Numbered from the stretch's first letter, positions 26,546 through 36,263 are shown. The stretch is 64,000 bases of DNA from Salinibacter ruber DSM 13855 (GCF_000013045.1 NC_007677.1:2232001-2296000), one strand, 5' to 3'. A program made the numbers and translations. The notes: generated from the letters alone by a model not told the origin.

Positions 26546-27946
26546 CTACTCCGCCCTCGCCGCCGGAATCTCGATGCGGAAGGTCGACCCCTCTCCGACC
26601 GTCGACGACACGAGCTCGAGGCGTCCGCCGTGGTAGCTCTCGATCACGCGACGGGCAAGGCTCAGGCCGAGTCCCCAGCCGCGTTTCTTGGTGCTGTAGC
26701 CCGGCCGGAAAATGTTATTCCACTGCTGCCCCTCGATTCCGCGCCCGGTATCCTCGACCTCGATGAAGACCTGCCCCTCTTCCTTCCAGGCCGTCACCGT
26801 GATGCGGCCCTCCTCGTCCTCGATCGCGTCGAGGGCGTTTTTGAGAAGGTTCTCGAGCACCCACGCGAACAGCTCCTCATTCGCCTCGGCGTGGAGCTGC
26901 TCGGGCAGGTCCGCGGCCAGGGCAATGGACTGGCCCTGCTGCGGGATGCGCCGGCGGAGGTAGCGCGCCGTCTGCTCGATGATTGGCACCAAGTTACAGC
27001 GCTCCAGCTTCGGCTGTGAACCGATGTCCGAGAACCGATCCGCCACGCGCTGCAGCCGCTCCACGTCGTTCTCGATCTCCGTCAGGGCCCGCTCGCGCTT
27101 GTCCGCCGCCAGGTCGGGCGTGCGTAGCATCTGAATCCAGCCCATGAGGCTCGACAGGGGCGTCCCGAGCTGGTGGGCCGCCTCCCGGGCCATTCCCATC
27201 CAGAGGCTGCTCTGCTCGCTGCGGCGGATGTAGGAGAACCCGAAGTAGCCCACCATCACGAACAGCCCGACGAACACCAGCTGCACCCACGGAAACACGC
27301 GGAGCTCCGTAATGAGGGCCGACTCGTCGTAAAACACGTACTGGGTGAGCCGGTCCGACGATGCGCCGGGGTCCTGCCCTGGCGTCTCGGACAGATCGAT
27401 CCGAACCGGGATCGGCTCGAAGGCCGACCGCATGTCGTCCAGTTCGTCCCGCAGCTCTTGCCGCACCCCCGCGGCGTCGCCCATGGCGGGCACCGCAGCG
27501 GTGTCCGGCACCCCCACGTTCTGCCAGCTCAGCGGCCGGCGGCGCGTCGAGTCGGTGATGATGGCCGGGACCTCGAACTGATCCGGCTGCAGGATTTCGT
27601 TTAGGATGAAGTTAAACTCCCGTGTGGGCGGCATGGCCTGGGCCCAGTCGACCGCCTCCTGCAGGGCGGCCACCCGTTCGGCGGAGAGGGTGTCGCCGGC
27701 GGGACGGGCCTCCAAGGCCTGCAGAAGCGAGTCGAGCCGACGGAACTCCTCCCGATGCGGGTTCGACGCCTGCTGGGTCTGCACGACCTGCTCCAGCGCG
27801 TCGGCCCAGAGCTGGATGACCGCCTGCTCACGCTCCTGCAACCGATCGACGAGCCGCTGGGTGTACCAGAGCGACGCCAGGGCTATGCCGACGGCAAAGA
27901 CGATGAGGCCGAGCTTGAGCTGGACCGACCACCGATAGGCGTCCAT
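26546..27946 (-). CDS. Sensor histidine kinase
   Basis: This 466-residue inner-membrane kinase has two membrane helices (about residues 10-28 and 220-240) around a periplasmic sensor region. The H box is MAREAAHQLGTPLSSLMGWI, the N box NLLKNALDAIEDE, the G1 box VEDTGRGIE, and the G2 region GWGLGLSLARRVIESYHGG. The phospho-acceptor is the His in AAHQLGTPL. No HAMP or receiver domain is visible. The same H-box wording is common in orphan kinases of Bacteroidota. It lies 90 bp downstream of purA on the same strand. No response regulator is in the window, so its partner is unknown. Confidence 0.93.
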   Translation of the reverse strand: MDAYRWSVQLKLGLIVFAVGIALASLWYTQRLVDRLQEREQAVIQLWADALEQVVQTQQASNPHREEFRRLDSLLQALEARPAGDTLSAERVAALQEAVDWAQAMPPTREFNFILNEILQPDQFEVPAIITDSTRRRPLSWQNVGVPDTAAVPAMGDAAGVRQELRDELDDMRSAFEPIPVRIDLSETPGQDPGASSDRLTQYVFYDESALITELRVFPWVQLVFVGLFVMVGYFGFSYIRRSEQSSLWMGMAREAAHQLGTPLSSLMGWIQMLRTPDLAADKRERALTEIENDVERLQRVADRFSDIGSQPKLERCNLVPIIEQTARYLRRRIPQQGQSIALAADLPEQLHAEANEELFAWVLENLLKNALDAIEDEEGRITVTAWKEEGQVFIEVEDTGRGIEGQQWNNIFRPGYSTKKRGWGLGLSLARRVIESYHGGRLELVSSTVGEGSTFRIEIPAARAE

Positions 27947-28036
27947 GGCACCGCGGGGTTGTACACATATGGGGCCACCACGAGGAACAGGCGTACGAAC
28001 CGAGCCTCCTACGACACGTGCGCCCCGCTCTCCGGC

Positions 28037-29356
28037 TCAGGCCGCGGCCATCGGCTGCACGTCCGTGATGATCTGGCTGCGGCGCGGCCCGTTCGAGACC
28101 AATCCGATCTCTACGTCGAGGTAGTTCTCGATGAAGGCGAGGTAGTCTTGGGCCGCCCGGGGCAGGTCGTCGACGTGGCGGACCGCCGAAATGTCGGCCT
28201 CCCACCCGGGCAGGGTTTCGTACTGCGGCTCCACGCGGGTGAGATTCTGCGGCTCACTCGGGAAGCGCCGGGTCGTCTTGCCGTCGTACCGGTACTCCGT
28301 GCACACCTTCAGCTCGTCGATCCCGGAGAGGATGTCGAGCTTGGTCAGGGCCAGCTCGTTGAAGCCGTTCACCATGCAGGTGTAGCGCAGGGCCACCAGG
28401 TCAAGCCAGCCGCACCGACGGGGACGGCCCGTCGTGGCCCCAAACTCACCGCCCTTCTCCCGCAGCGCCTGCCCGACCTCGCCGTCGAGCTCCGTGGGGA
28501 AAGGTCCGTTGCCGACACGCGTGCAGTACGCCTTTGCGATGCCCAGGACGCGGTCGATCTCGGTGGGCGAGACGCCGAGCCCGGTGCAGCATCCGCCGGC
28601 CGTGGGGTGACTGGAGGTCACGTACGGATAGCTGCCAAAGTCGACGTCAAGGAGCGACCCCTGCGCGCCCTCGGCCAGCACGCGGGCCCCGTCGTCGAGG
28701 GCACGCGAGAGGTACGCCGAGGTGTCGGTGACGTAGTCGTCAATTTTCTGATCGAACTCGACGTACTCCTCCACGATGCGGTCGACGTCCAGCGCCTCCG
28801 CGTCGTAGACGTCCCGGAGGATGGCGTTTTTCTCCTCGATGGAGCGCCGGAGCTTCCGGCGCAGCACGTCCTCGTCGAGCAGGTCCACCACCCGGATGCC
28901 GGTGCGGGCGAACTTGTCGGTGTACGCGGGCCCGATGCCGCGTCCCGTGGTCCCGATTTCGTCGTCGTCGGACGCGGAGGCCCGATCCTCCTCCTGTGCC
29001 GCCTCGATCGCCTTGTGGTACGGCATGATGAGGTGGGCGTTGTGGGAGATCTTCAGCCGCCCCTCCACGTCGATGCCCAGGGACTCAATCTTCTCGATCT
29101 CTTCCAGAATGGCCTTCGGGTCCAGCACCACCCCGTTCCCGATGACGCAGGTGACCCCTTCGTGAAAGATTCCGCTCGGCACGAGGTGGAGAACGAACTC
29201 TTCGGTCTCCCCCTCCTCGTCCCACACAATGGTGTGTCCGGCGTTGGCGCCGCCCTGGTAGCGGGCCACGATGTCGACGTCCGGGCTCAGGAGGTCTACA
29301 ATTTTCCCCTTCCCCTCATCGCCCCACTGGCTTCCAATTACGATAGAGACTGGCAT
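28037..29356 (-). CDS. purA: Adenylosuccinate synthetase
   Basis: The product is 439 residues from the ATG at 29356 (MPVSIVIGSQWGDEGKGK). It joins IMP and aspartate with GTP to make adenylosuccinate, the first committed step to AMP, in the cytoplasm. The P-loop GDEGKGKIVD, the NAGHTIV motif, the IMP-binding GTTGRGIGPAY and the C-terminal GRPRRCGWLDLVALRY are all present, and the length is normal for the family. The frame stays open into the secF gene upstream, but that part is not coding for this protein. It follows secF by 53 bp on the same strand, so the secD-secF-purA order suggests one transcript, a grouping with no obvious functional logic. Confidence 0.97.
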   Translation of the reverse strand: MPVSIVIGSQWGDEGKGKIVDLLSPDVDIVARYQGGANAGHTIVWDEEGETEEFVLHLVPSGIFHEGVTCVIGNGVVLDPKAILEEIEKIESLGIDVEGRLKISHNAHLIMPYHKAIEAAQEEDRASASDDDEIGTTGRGIGPAYTDKFARTGIRVVDLLDEDVLRRKLRRSIEEKNAILRDVYDAEALDVDRIVEEYVEFDQKIDDYVTDTSAYLSRALDDGARVLAEGAQGSLLDVDFGSYPYVTSSHPTAGGCCTGLGVSPTEIDRVLGIAKAYCTRVGNGPFPTELDGEVGQALREKGGEFGATTGRPRRCGWLDLVALRYTCMVNGFNELALTKLDILSGIDELKVCTEYRYDGKTTRRFPSEPQNLTRVEPQYETLPGWEADISAVRHVDDLPRAAQDYLAFIENYLDVEIGLVSNGPRRSQIITDVQPMAAA

Positions 29357-29409
29357 AGCACACGGTATCGATTCAACAAGCAGGTCGGTGTCGTCGTCCG
29401 CGCCGCCCC

Positions 29410-30321
29410 TTAGGCCGCGCTCTTTTCGAGACGACGGTTCAATTCCACAATCGTGGGGGAGGCGACGAAGATCGACGAGTACGTTCCGATCACGACCCCG
29501 ACGATGAGCGCAAACGAGAAGCCCCGCAGCACCTCGCCCCCGAAGACAAACAGAATCGTGACCACGATGAGGGTCGTCAGCGAGGTCACGACGGTTCGGC
29601 TCAGCGTCGCGTTGATCGACCGGTTGACGATCTCGTCGAAGGCCTCGGTCTTGAACAGATTGACGTACTCCCGCACGCGGTCGAAGACCACGACCGTGTC
29701 GTTCAGCGAATATCCCACAATCGTGAGGAACGCGGCGATGAGGGACTGGTCGATCTGGACGGAAAACGGCGCGATGCCGGCCAGGACCGAGAAGATGCCG
29801 AGCGTAATCGTCACGTCGTGCACCAGGGCCGCCACGGCCCCGAGACTGTAGCGCCACTCAAAGCGCACCATAATGTAGAGGAACACGACGAGCAGGGCCC
29901 CCAGCACGGCGTAGATGGCCCCCCGCTTCAGGTCCTCCGCGAAGCGCGGCCCCACCACGTTGGTGCTTTCGATCGCAATGTCGCGCCCCGAGAACTGCGC
30001 ATTGAGCGCCGACACCACCTGATTCTCCATCGTCGTGATGTCCCCCTTCTTCGAAATGCGGACCAGGTGGCCGACGTCCCCAAATCGCTTCACCTCCGGT
30101 TCCTCCTCAAACGATTCGGTGAGGGCGGACCGGACGTCGACGGTGTTGAGGTCCGTCGTGTTGCCCACGACGAACTCCATCCCCCCGCGGAAGTCGATGC
30201 CCAGGGCGAGCCCCTTGGTGAGCAACGAAAGGATGCTGATCGCAAGCAGCGTCCCCGAGATGATGTAGCCGATGCGGCGGTTCGGGATGAGACTGTAGTC
30301 GGCGTTTTCGAAAAGACGCAT
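29410..30321 (-). CDS. secF: Protein translocase subunit SecF
   Basis: The 303-residue product has six membrane helices and a periplasmic P1-type domain after the first. The diagnostic GIDFRGGMEF is at residues about 43-52, and the second half has the conserved GYSLNDTVVVFDRVRE, whose Asp and Arg are part of the proton path shared by SecD and SecF. SecDF uses the ion-motive force to pull exported proteins through SecYEG on the periplasmic side. In a halophile the coupling ion could be Na+, which the sequence does not settle. The start ATG follows the secD stop by 60 bp. Confidence 0.96.
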   Translation of the reverse strand: MRLFENADYSLIPNRRIGYIISGTLLAISILSLLTKGLALGIDFRGGMEFVVGNTTDLNTVDVRSALTESFEEEPEVKRFGDVGHLVRISKKGDITTMENQVVSALNAQFSGRDIAIESTNVVGPRFAEDLKRGAIYAVLGALLVVFLYIMVRFEWRYSLGAVAALVHDVTITLGIFSVLAGIAPFSVQIDQSLIAAFLTIVGYSLNDTVVVFDRVREYVNLFKTEAFDEIVNRSINATLSRTVVTSLTTLIVVTILFVFGGEVLRGFSFALIVGVVIGTYSSIFVASPTIVELNRRLEKSAA

Positions 30322-30381
30322 GGTAATCCGTCGTTGAAGAAAAATCCCGTCGTGATGACAGCCTGGGGTGGGGGCGGCGCC

Positions 30382-32346
30382 CTACCCGTAGCTCACCTGC
30401 ATGCGGCGGTCCTCGACCATGTAGTCGAAGATGATGCGGGTGACGATGATGGCCGTGAAGAGCGAGGCGAGGATGCCCGCCATGAGCGTGACGGCAAAGC
30501 CCTTAATCGGGCCGACGCCGAAGGAGTACAGAATGACGCCGACGAAGAAGGTCGTGATGTTGGCGTCGAGGATGGCGCTCAGGGACTGCTCGTAGCCGGC
30601 ATTGATCGCGGCGCGGAGGGTCTTGCCGGTGGCCTGCTCCTCGCGCACCCGGTCGTAGACCAGCACGTTGGCGTCCACGGCCATACCAATCGTGAGGACG
30701 ATCCCGGCGATGCCGGGCAGGGTCAGGGTGGCGCCGAACCCGGCGAGGATGCCCATGATGAGAATCAGGTTCAGCAGCAGCGCAATGTCGGCCACGACCC
30801 CGGCCGTGCGGTAGTACATGATCATAAAGAGCACGACCAGCAGAAACCCAGCCACGACGGAGATGAAGCCGGCCCGCGTCGACTCTTCCCCAAGGCTAGG
30901 TCCGACGGTCCGCTCCGAAATGATGTTCAGGTCCGTTTGGAGCCGCCCGGACTGCAGGACCGTGACGATGTCTGAGGCCTCCTGCCGCGACTCAAGCCCC
31001 GTAATCTCGGTCCGTCCCCCAGAAATTCGGCTCTGGATGTTCGGGCTCGAGTAGACGATGTCGTCGAGAACGATCGACACCCGGTTCCCGATGTTCGCCG
31101 CGGTAATTCGGTCCCAGCGCCGCGCACCGTCCGAGTTCATCGTGATGGAGACCTTCGGCTCGTTTGTCTGCCGGTCGAATTGGACCGACGCCTCCGTAAC
31201 CACCTCGCCGGTGAGCTCCGGCTCCGCCCGGACGGCCAGAAGGTGAAATGCCTCCCGCCCGTCCTCGGTGGTCAACACGGGACTGGCCGTCCACATCGGC
31301 TCGATCCCCGGGGGCAGCATGTTCTGAACCGACGGGTCCTGAAGAAGCTCGTTCACCCGCGACGTATCGGACGCGAAGGCCCGCCCGATGATCGGCTGCT
31401 CCTGGCCCGGCATCGGCTGCATCGCGGCCAGAAGCGAATTCTGGGGCCCCGTCTGCGCGCTCTCTCCGGGTTCCGTAAGGGCCGTTCCCTGCTGCTGGCC
31501 GCCGGATGCCTCCTGTCCCGACGACGCCGCGAGCTCGGTGCCCTCCGTCACGCCGGACGTGTCGGTCGAGGCCTCCGTCGCGGCCGTGTCGGCGGCCTGG
31601 GCCTCCGCAATGCGGGCGGAGTCCTCCGCGGTCGGCTCGTAGTACTCAATCATGCGCTGTACCGACTCCCCCAGCTGCTGGGGATTCGCCATCAGGTGAA
31701 AGGTGAGCTGCGACGCGCTCTCCAACAGGTCGCGGACGCGCTCCCGGTCACTCACCCCCGGCAGCTCCACCACAATCCGCTCGTCGCCCTGCCGCTGGAT
31801 GGACGGCTCCGTCACCCCGTACTGGTTGACGCGGTTGCGGACGACCTGAATGCCATTCTGAACCGCCGTGTCCGCCTGGCCCTGGAGGTACTCCTGCACC
31901 TCGTCGTTCGAGGAGCGTCGCGTGATGTCCTCGCCCTGGTTGCGGAAGTACCGGGACAAGCGGCCGTCCGGGTTTTCGGCCTCAAACTCCTCGACGAACG
32001 CCTCCACGACCGACACATTCTCTTCCTCCGCGCGCTGCTCGGCCGTCCGGAGGGCCTGCTGGAAGGCCTCGTCCTTGTTGACCGCCAACTGATTGAGGAG
32101 ATTCCCGATTTCCACCTCCAGCGTCACGTGCATGCCGCCCTGCAGGTCGAGCCCCAGGTTGAGGGAGCTTGCGTCGACCTGCTGAAGCCACTGGCGGTTG
32201 TCCTCCCGGTACTCCACCCGCTCCTCCTCGGACATGTTGTTCATTTTGTAGCTGACGTACAGGTTCTGCACCGAGGGAAAGAGGTAGAACCCGCACAGCC
32301 CGACGAAGAAGATCGTAAGTCCAACTTTAAAGCCGTTCCCCTGCAT
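30382..32346 (-). CDS. secD: Protein translocase subunit SecD
   Basis: The product is 654 residues from the ATG at 32346; a GTG three codons earlier is an alternative. LGLDLQGGMHVTLEVE near residue 68 is the SecD signature. The C-terminal membrane half has GIAGIVLTIGMAVDANVLVYDRVREE, which carries the conserved Asp and Arg for ion-driven pulling. The periplasmic head is enlarged by a low-complexity Ala/Thr/Ser/Glu/Gln-rich stretch at about residues 245-305, between the P1 base and a segment that resumes QPIIGRAF. The protein works with the adjacent SecF in export. No promoter could be called in the gap upstream. Confidence 0.96.
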   Translation of the reverse strand: MQGNGFKVGLTIFFVGLCGFYLFPSVQNLYVSYKMNNMSEEERVEYREDNRQWLQQVDASSLNLGLDLQGGMHVTLEVEIGNLLNQLAVNKDEAFQQALRTAEQRAEEENVSVVEAFVEEFEAENPDGRLSRYFRNQGEDITRRSSNDEVQEYLQGQADTAVQNGIQVVRNRVNQYGVTEPSIQRQGDERIVVELPGVSDRERVRDLLESASQLTFHLMANPQQLGESVQRMIEYYEPTAEDSARIAEAQAADTAATEASTDTSGVTEGTELAASSGQEASGGQQQGTALTEPGESAQTGPQNSLLAAMQPMPGQEQPIIGRAFASDTSRVNELLQDPSVQNMLPPGIEPMWTASPVLTTEDGREAFHLLAVRAEPELTGEVVTEASVQFDRQTNEPKVSITMNSDGARRWDRITAANIGNRVSIVLDDIVYSSPNIQSRISGGRTEITGLESRQEASDIVTVLQSGRLQTDLNIISERTVGPSLGEESTRAGFISVVAGFLLVVLFMIMYYRTAGVVADIALLLNLILIMGILAGFGATLTLPGIAGIVLTIGMAVDANVLVYDRVREEQATGKTLRAAINAGYEQSLSAILDANITTFFVGVILYSFGVGPIKGFAVTLMAGILASLFTAIIVTRIIFDYMVEDRRMQVSYG

Positions 32347-32498
32347 AGAAGACACTCGTTCAATTCAAGGTAGAACCAAATTCAGAGACGGGCCCATTCG
32401 CCAAGCCGTTGCAACGGTCCACGGGGAGGGCCGACACGGGCCTCTCCCGGGACGTCCCGTCGTAGCGGGCCCACGGGACGAGAGGTGGAGGAACGACC

Positions 32499-32762
32499 CT
32501 ACGGACCCAGCGGGCGGGACGCAACCAGCACGCGGGCCAATCGCCGTGCCTGAAGGGGAAGGAGAACGGCCCGCTCCGCAGGTGGGTCTTTGAGGATCCG
32601 AGACTGGGGACGGAGCGTGTCCCAGATGGGCCGCTGCTCTCGTCGCACACTGCGGCCCTTGGACACCGCCCACTGTGAGAACTGCTGGACGAGGCGGACG
32701 AGCCTCCGGAACGGCAGCGCAACGAGCGCCGGGCAGGTCCAGAACAAAAGGAAGAGACGCAT
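32499..32762 (-). CDS. Small hypothetical protein
   Basis: This 87-residue product has no recognised family. It opens MRLFLLFWTCPALVALPF, a likely signal anchor or single membrane helix, followed by an Arg-rich, basic tail. Third codon positions are strongly G/C in line with the neighbours, which supports a real gene in a stretch that would otherwise be 620 bp of non-coding DNA between secD and the hydrolase. It lies 152 bp upstream of secD in the same direction. The rest of the gap holds nothing I could identify. Chance opening of a GC-rich frame remains possible. Confidence 0.5.
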   Translation of the reverse strand: MRLFLLFWTCPALVALPFRRLVRLVQQFSQWAVSKGRSVRREQRPIWDTLRPQSRILKDPPAERAVLLPLQARRLARVLVASRPLGP

Positions 32763-32975
32763 GAAGAGGGCTCGCCGTCCAGTTTAGAGTCGACGGTTAC
32801 CAGAAATAACAGGGTCGATGTAATTGTTTCCCCGGCGGCGGCCCCGCCTTCTTCTCGACTCCAAATTGTTGGGGGTTTCACCCGCCGGAGTCCCGCTTTT
32901 TTGTTGCTTCTCCGCCGGGCCTGTCCCTTTATGGAGCATCCCCATCCGGTTCTCTTCTCCGTCCCCTCGTCCCCC

Positions 32976-33830
32976 ATGCCTCCTTCCGGCGAAACGGGCA
33001 CGTTCCGCACCCACGACGGCCTCTCGCTCGCGACGCGACGATGGACGCCAAGTGCGGCCCCCGAAGCACACGTCCTTCTGGTGCACGGCTACGCCGAGCA
33101 CTGTGGGCGGTACGACCATGTCGCGACCGCCCTCACGGAGCAGGGAGCCGCCGTCCACGCCTACGACCAGCGGGGCCACGGGCGCTCGGACGGACGGCGG
33201 GCCTACGTGGACCGCTTCGAGCAGTACCTCGCAGACCTCGATGCGTTTCGGCTCCACGTCGCGCCTCTAGAGGACAAGCCGGTGTTCCTCTTCGGCCACA
33301 GCATGGGCGGGCTCGTCACGGTGCTCTATGTCCTGAACCGCCGCCCCCACGTCGATGGCCTTTTGCTCAGCGCCCCCGCCATTGAAGTCAACCCCGACCT
33401 CGCCCCGGTCCTGCGCCGCATGGCACAGGCCCTGGGCCGCGTCGCCCCCACCCTGCCGACCGTGCGCTCCCCACAGGGATCGATCTCTCGGGACCCGGCG
33501 GTCCTGGAGGACGCGCGGAACGACCCGCTCAACTACCACGGGCGCACCCTCGCCCGCACCGGCGCCGAGCTCCTACGGGCCGGAAACGACGCCCAATGCC
33601 GCCTCCACGAGCTGACGATCCCGTTTCTGGTGTTCCACGGCACGGCGGATCCCCTGGTCTCTCCCGCCGGAAGCCGGCACCTCCACGAGCGGGCCGCCGC
33701 TCCCGACAAGACCCTCAAGCTCTACGACGGGCTCTACCACGAGACCTTCAACGAACCGGAGCGGGAGCGCGTCCTTGGTGACGTGAGCACCTGGCTCGCG
33801 GAGCGCTTGCCTACCGATCCGGCCCGGTGA
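32976..33830 (+). CDS. Alpha/beta hydrolase, monoacylglycerol lipase-like
   Basis: The product is 284 residues from the ATG at 32976 (MPPSGETGTFRTHDGLSL); an ATG at 32931 is an alternative. The catalytic triad is visible: Ser in FGHSMGGLV, Asp in VFHGTADPLV and His in GLYHETFNEPE. The HGYAEHCGRY block supplies the oxyanion hole, and AYDQRGHGRSDG is typical of the lysophospholipase/monoacylglycerol lipase (Hydrolase_4) group. It probably cleaves monoglyceride or lysolipid esters in the cytoplasm. No signal peptide is evident. Its last 20 bp overlap the end of the convergent SIMPL gene. Confidence 0.9.
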   Translation: MPPSGETGTFRTHDGLSLATRRWTPSAAPEAHVLLVHGYAEHCGRYDHVATALTEQGAAVHAYDQRGHGRSDGRRAYVDRFEQYLADLDAFRLHVAPLEDKPVFLFGHSMGGLVTVLYVLNRRPHVDGLLLSAPAIEVNPDLAPVLRRMAQALGRVAPTLPTVRSPQGSISRDPAVLEDARNDPLNYHGRTLARTGAELLRAGNDAQCRLHELTIPFLVFHGTADPLVSPAGSRHLHERAAAPDKTLKLYDGLYHETFNEPERERVLGDVSTWLAERLPTDPAR

Positions 33831-34554
33831 GGAGGTCAAACGTCACCTGCACCTGGGCCGAGACTTCAATTTCCCCAGCGGCATATGCCTCCGGCTCGCC
33901 CTGACTGGTGCTGGTGGTCTTGGCCATCTCCACACGAGCCCTCTGCGGCTGGGGGCGCACGAAGTCGAAGCTCTGTTCGTTGATGGTCCGCACGGACCCG
34001 AGCTGCGCGTCGAGCGTCGCGGCCAGGAGACGGGCCTTCTCACGTGCCGCCCGGGCCGCCTCGCGCAGTGCCTCGTTGCGAAACTGCGTCCGATCGCTGA
34101 GCCGGTAGTCGATGCCGTCGAGCTCGTTCGCCCCGCCCTCCACGACATCGGCCACGAGCTGGGGCAACACGTCCAGGCGATCGAGCTCGACCACCACCTG
34201 ACGGGTCGCCTCGTAGCCCACGAGCTCGCGCCGGTTTTCCTCGTCGTTGTACTCGTACTGCGGCTGGAGGCGGAGGCTCTCCATCTGCAGTTTTTCCTCG
34301 GGGACGTCCAGGCCGCGCACCGCATTCATCGCAGTCTTGGCCGCCGTCGCGTTTTGGGTCCGGGCCGCCCCGGCGGTCTCGGCCCGCGTGACCACCCCGA
34401 AGCGCACGAGGGCCTGATCGGGCTGTGCGGTGACGGTCCCCTCCCCGCTCACGGACACCGTCGACCGGTCGTCGTCCTGCGCGGCGGCGGGGCCTACCGC
34501 AGTAAAAAGGGCCGCAACGACGACGAGCCAGAGGGGAAAAAGACGATAAAACAT
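33811..34554 (-). CDS. Exported SIMPL (DUF541) domain protein
   Basis: The product is 247 residues from the ATG at 34554 (MFYRLFPLWLVVVAALFTAV), with a cleavable signal peptide ending near AAAQ. The mature part is a SIMPL domain: VSVSGEGTVTAQPDQALVRF at its start, then YEATRQVVVELDRLDVLPQLV and the YRLSDRT motif, ending in a repeated strand pattern. Proteins of this family sit in the periplasm or outer membrane; some are linked to oxidative stress or signalling complexes, but no general function is known. An ATG at 34569 is also possible. The gene is convergent with, and overlaps, the lipase-like gene by 20 bp. Confidence 0.85.
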   Translation of the reverse strand: MFYRLFPLWLVVVAALFTAVGPAAAQDDDRSTVSVSGEGTVTAQPDQALVRFGVVTRAETAGAARTQNATAAKTAMNAVRGLDVPEEKLQMESLRLQPQYEYNDEENRRELVGYEATRQVVVELDRLDVLPQLVADVVEGGANELDGIDYRLSDRTQFRNEALREAARAAREKARLLAATLDAQLGSVRTINEQSFDFVRPQPQRARVEMAKTTSTSQGEPEAYAAGEIEVSAQVQVTFDLLTGPDR

Positions 34555-34700
34555 CGGGAGGCAGGGCATTGAATAGGCGTGACACACGCAGCATTCGGGC
34601 CTTCAAAACGGATCGTCGGACAGAATTCGTACCGTTACCGCTGCCCGTTCATCTGTTCAGATCCGGCAGCCCGCGGGCAATCTGACCCCGCTCCTTTCCG

Positions 34701-36263
34701 TTACGGATGCAGCCGCGCGATCGTGCGGGGGAAGGGAATGGTCTCGCGGACGTGATCGCGGCCGGTGATCCAGGAGACGGTCCGCTCCAGTCCCAGCCCG
34801 AAGCCGCTGTGGGGGACCGAGCCGAACTTGCGCAGGTCGAGGTACCAGTCGAAGACGTCCTCCGGCAGGTCGTGCGCCTCAATCTGCTCCTTCAGGAAGT
34901 CGAGGTCCGTCGCCCGCTCGCCGCCGCCGATGATCTCGCCGTAGCCCTCCGGCGCGAGCACATCGATCCCCATCGCGAGGCGGTCGTCGTCGGGGTCCCG
35001 CTTCATGTAGAACGCCTTGATCTCGGCGGGGAAGCGGTGCACGATGACCGGACGGTCGAAGTGCCACGTGAGCACCGTCTCGTCGTCGCCGCCAAAGTCG
35101 GAGCCCCACTCGAAGGTTTGGGCCGACTCCTTCCAGTCCGGCAGGTTGCGGAGGGCCTCCTCGATCTCGTCGACGCGCTTGTTGATCTCAATCTCGCGGG
35201 CGTCGATCTTGCGCTTCACGTGCTTCTTCGCCTGCCCGCGGCGTGTCTGGTTCTCCTCCTTTTCCTCCAGGAGTTCGGCCTTCTCTTCGTTCAGGGCTTC
35301 GATGCGCTCGTCAATCATCTCGGCCGTCTCGTCGCTGCGGAGCAGCTCCACCGCCTCGTCGTAGCTGATGCGGGGGAATGGCGTCTCCACCTGTTCGAGG
35401 GCGGACGTGTCCCGATCCAGCGCCTCCAGCTCCTCCTCGCAGTCCTCCAGGACGGCCTGGACGATGTGGGCCACGAAGTCCTCCGCGAGCTGGGCATTCA
35501 TCTCCAGATCGTAGAACGCCATCTCCGGCTCGATCATCCAGAACTCGGTAAGATGGCGCCGGGTGGCCGACTTCTCGGCGCGGAACGTGGGGCCGAACGT
35601 GTAGACCTTGCCGTAGGCCATCGCCATCGCCTCCCCGTGCAGCTGCCCACTCTGGGTGAGGTAGGCACTCTCGTCGTCGAAGTAGTCCAGGTCAAACAGC
35701 GTAGACGTCCCCTCCACGGCGTTCCCCGTCAGGATGGGCGCGTCGGTCTGGAGAAAGCCCCGCTCCTGGAAGAACTCGTGGATGGCCGTCTCGATGCGGT
35801 TGCGAATGCGCATGACCGCCCATTGGCTCTCGCTCCGGAGCCACAGGTGGCGGTGCTCCATCAGAAAGTCGATGCCGTGCTCCTTCGGCGTGACGGGATA
35901 GTCGCCGGACTCCCCGATCCGCTCGACGGCGTCGACCTGCAGCTCATACCCCCCTGGCGCCCGCTCGTCCGCACTCACGGAGCCGGTAATCTCGAGCGCG
36001 GCCTCCTGCCGCACGTCATCGGCCACGGCCCAGCTGTCCGCGTCCACCGCGTCCTGCGGCACCACGCACTGCACGAAGCCGGAGCCGTCGCGCAGGATCA
36101 AAAACTTGATCCCCCCGGAGCCGCGCTGGTTGTGGAGCCAGCCCTTCAGGGTGACCGTCTCGTCGACGTGATCGGCGAGGTCCTCGATGCGGGTAAAGTC
36201 CTCGATGGTCCCATCCTCGCGGTCGGGACTGAGCATCGGGGCGGGGGAGTCGGCGTCGGACAT
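34701..36263 (-). CDS. asnS: Asparaginyl-tRNA synthetase with helical insertion
   Basis: The product is 520 residues from the ATG at 36263. It charges tRNA-Asn in the cytoplasm. The OB-fold anticodon domain (about residues 30-120) is followed by the class II core: motif 2 at [20 protein letters not shown] (about 228-247) and motif 3 at [15 protein letters not shown] near the C-terminus. Usual AsnRS proteins have about 430-470 residues. The extra length lies mainly at about 311-382, a Glu/Lys/Arg-rich segment predicted to be coiled coil, placed between the motif 2 region and the conserved [17 protein letters not shown] block. Start upstream of MSDADS was rejected because that part is not conserved-looking. 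It is downstream of the UbiA-like gene, with 118 bp between. Confidence 0.95.
   Translation of the reverse strand: MSDADSPAPMLSPDREDGTIEDFTRIEDLADHVDETVTLKGWLHNQRGSGGIKFLILRDGSGFVQCVVPQDAVDADSWAVADDVRQEAALEITGSVSADERAPGGYELQVDAVERIGESGDYPVTPKEHGIDFLMEHRHLWLRSESQWAVMRIRNRIETAIHEFFQERGFLQTDAPILTGNAVEGTSTLFDLDYFDDESAYLTQSGQLHGEAMAMAYGKVYTFGPTFRAEKSATRRHLTEFWMIEPEMAFYDLEMNAQLAEDFVAHIVQAVLEDCEEELEALDRDTSALEQVETPFPRISYDEAVELLRSDETAEMIDERIEALNEEKAELLEEKEENQTRRGQAKKHVKRKIDAREIEINKRVDEIEEALRNLPDWKESAQTFEWGSDFGGDDETVLTWHFDRPVIVHRFPAEIKAFYMKRDPDDDRLAMGIDVLAPEGYGEIIGGGERATDLDFLKEQIEAHDLPEDVFDWYLDLRKFGSVPHSGFGLGLERTVSWITGRDHVRETIPFPRTIARLHP

Noticed and set aside
29357-29857. N-terminal extension of purA
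   Set aside because: It overlaps secF and lacks any conserved start; the ATG at 29356 opens the standard P-loop region.
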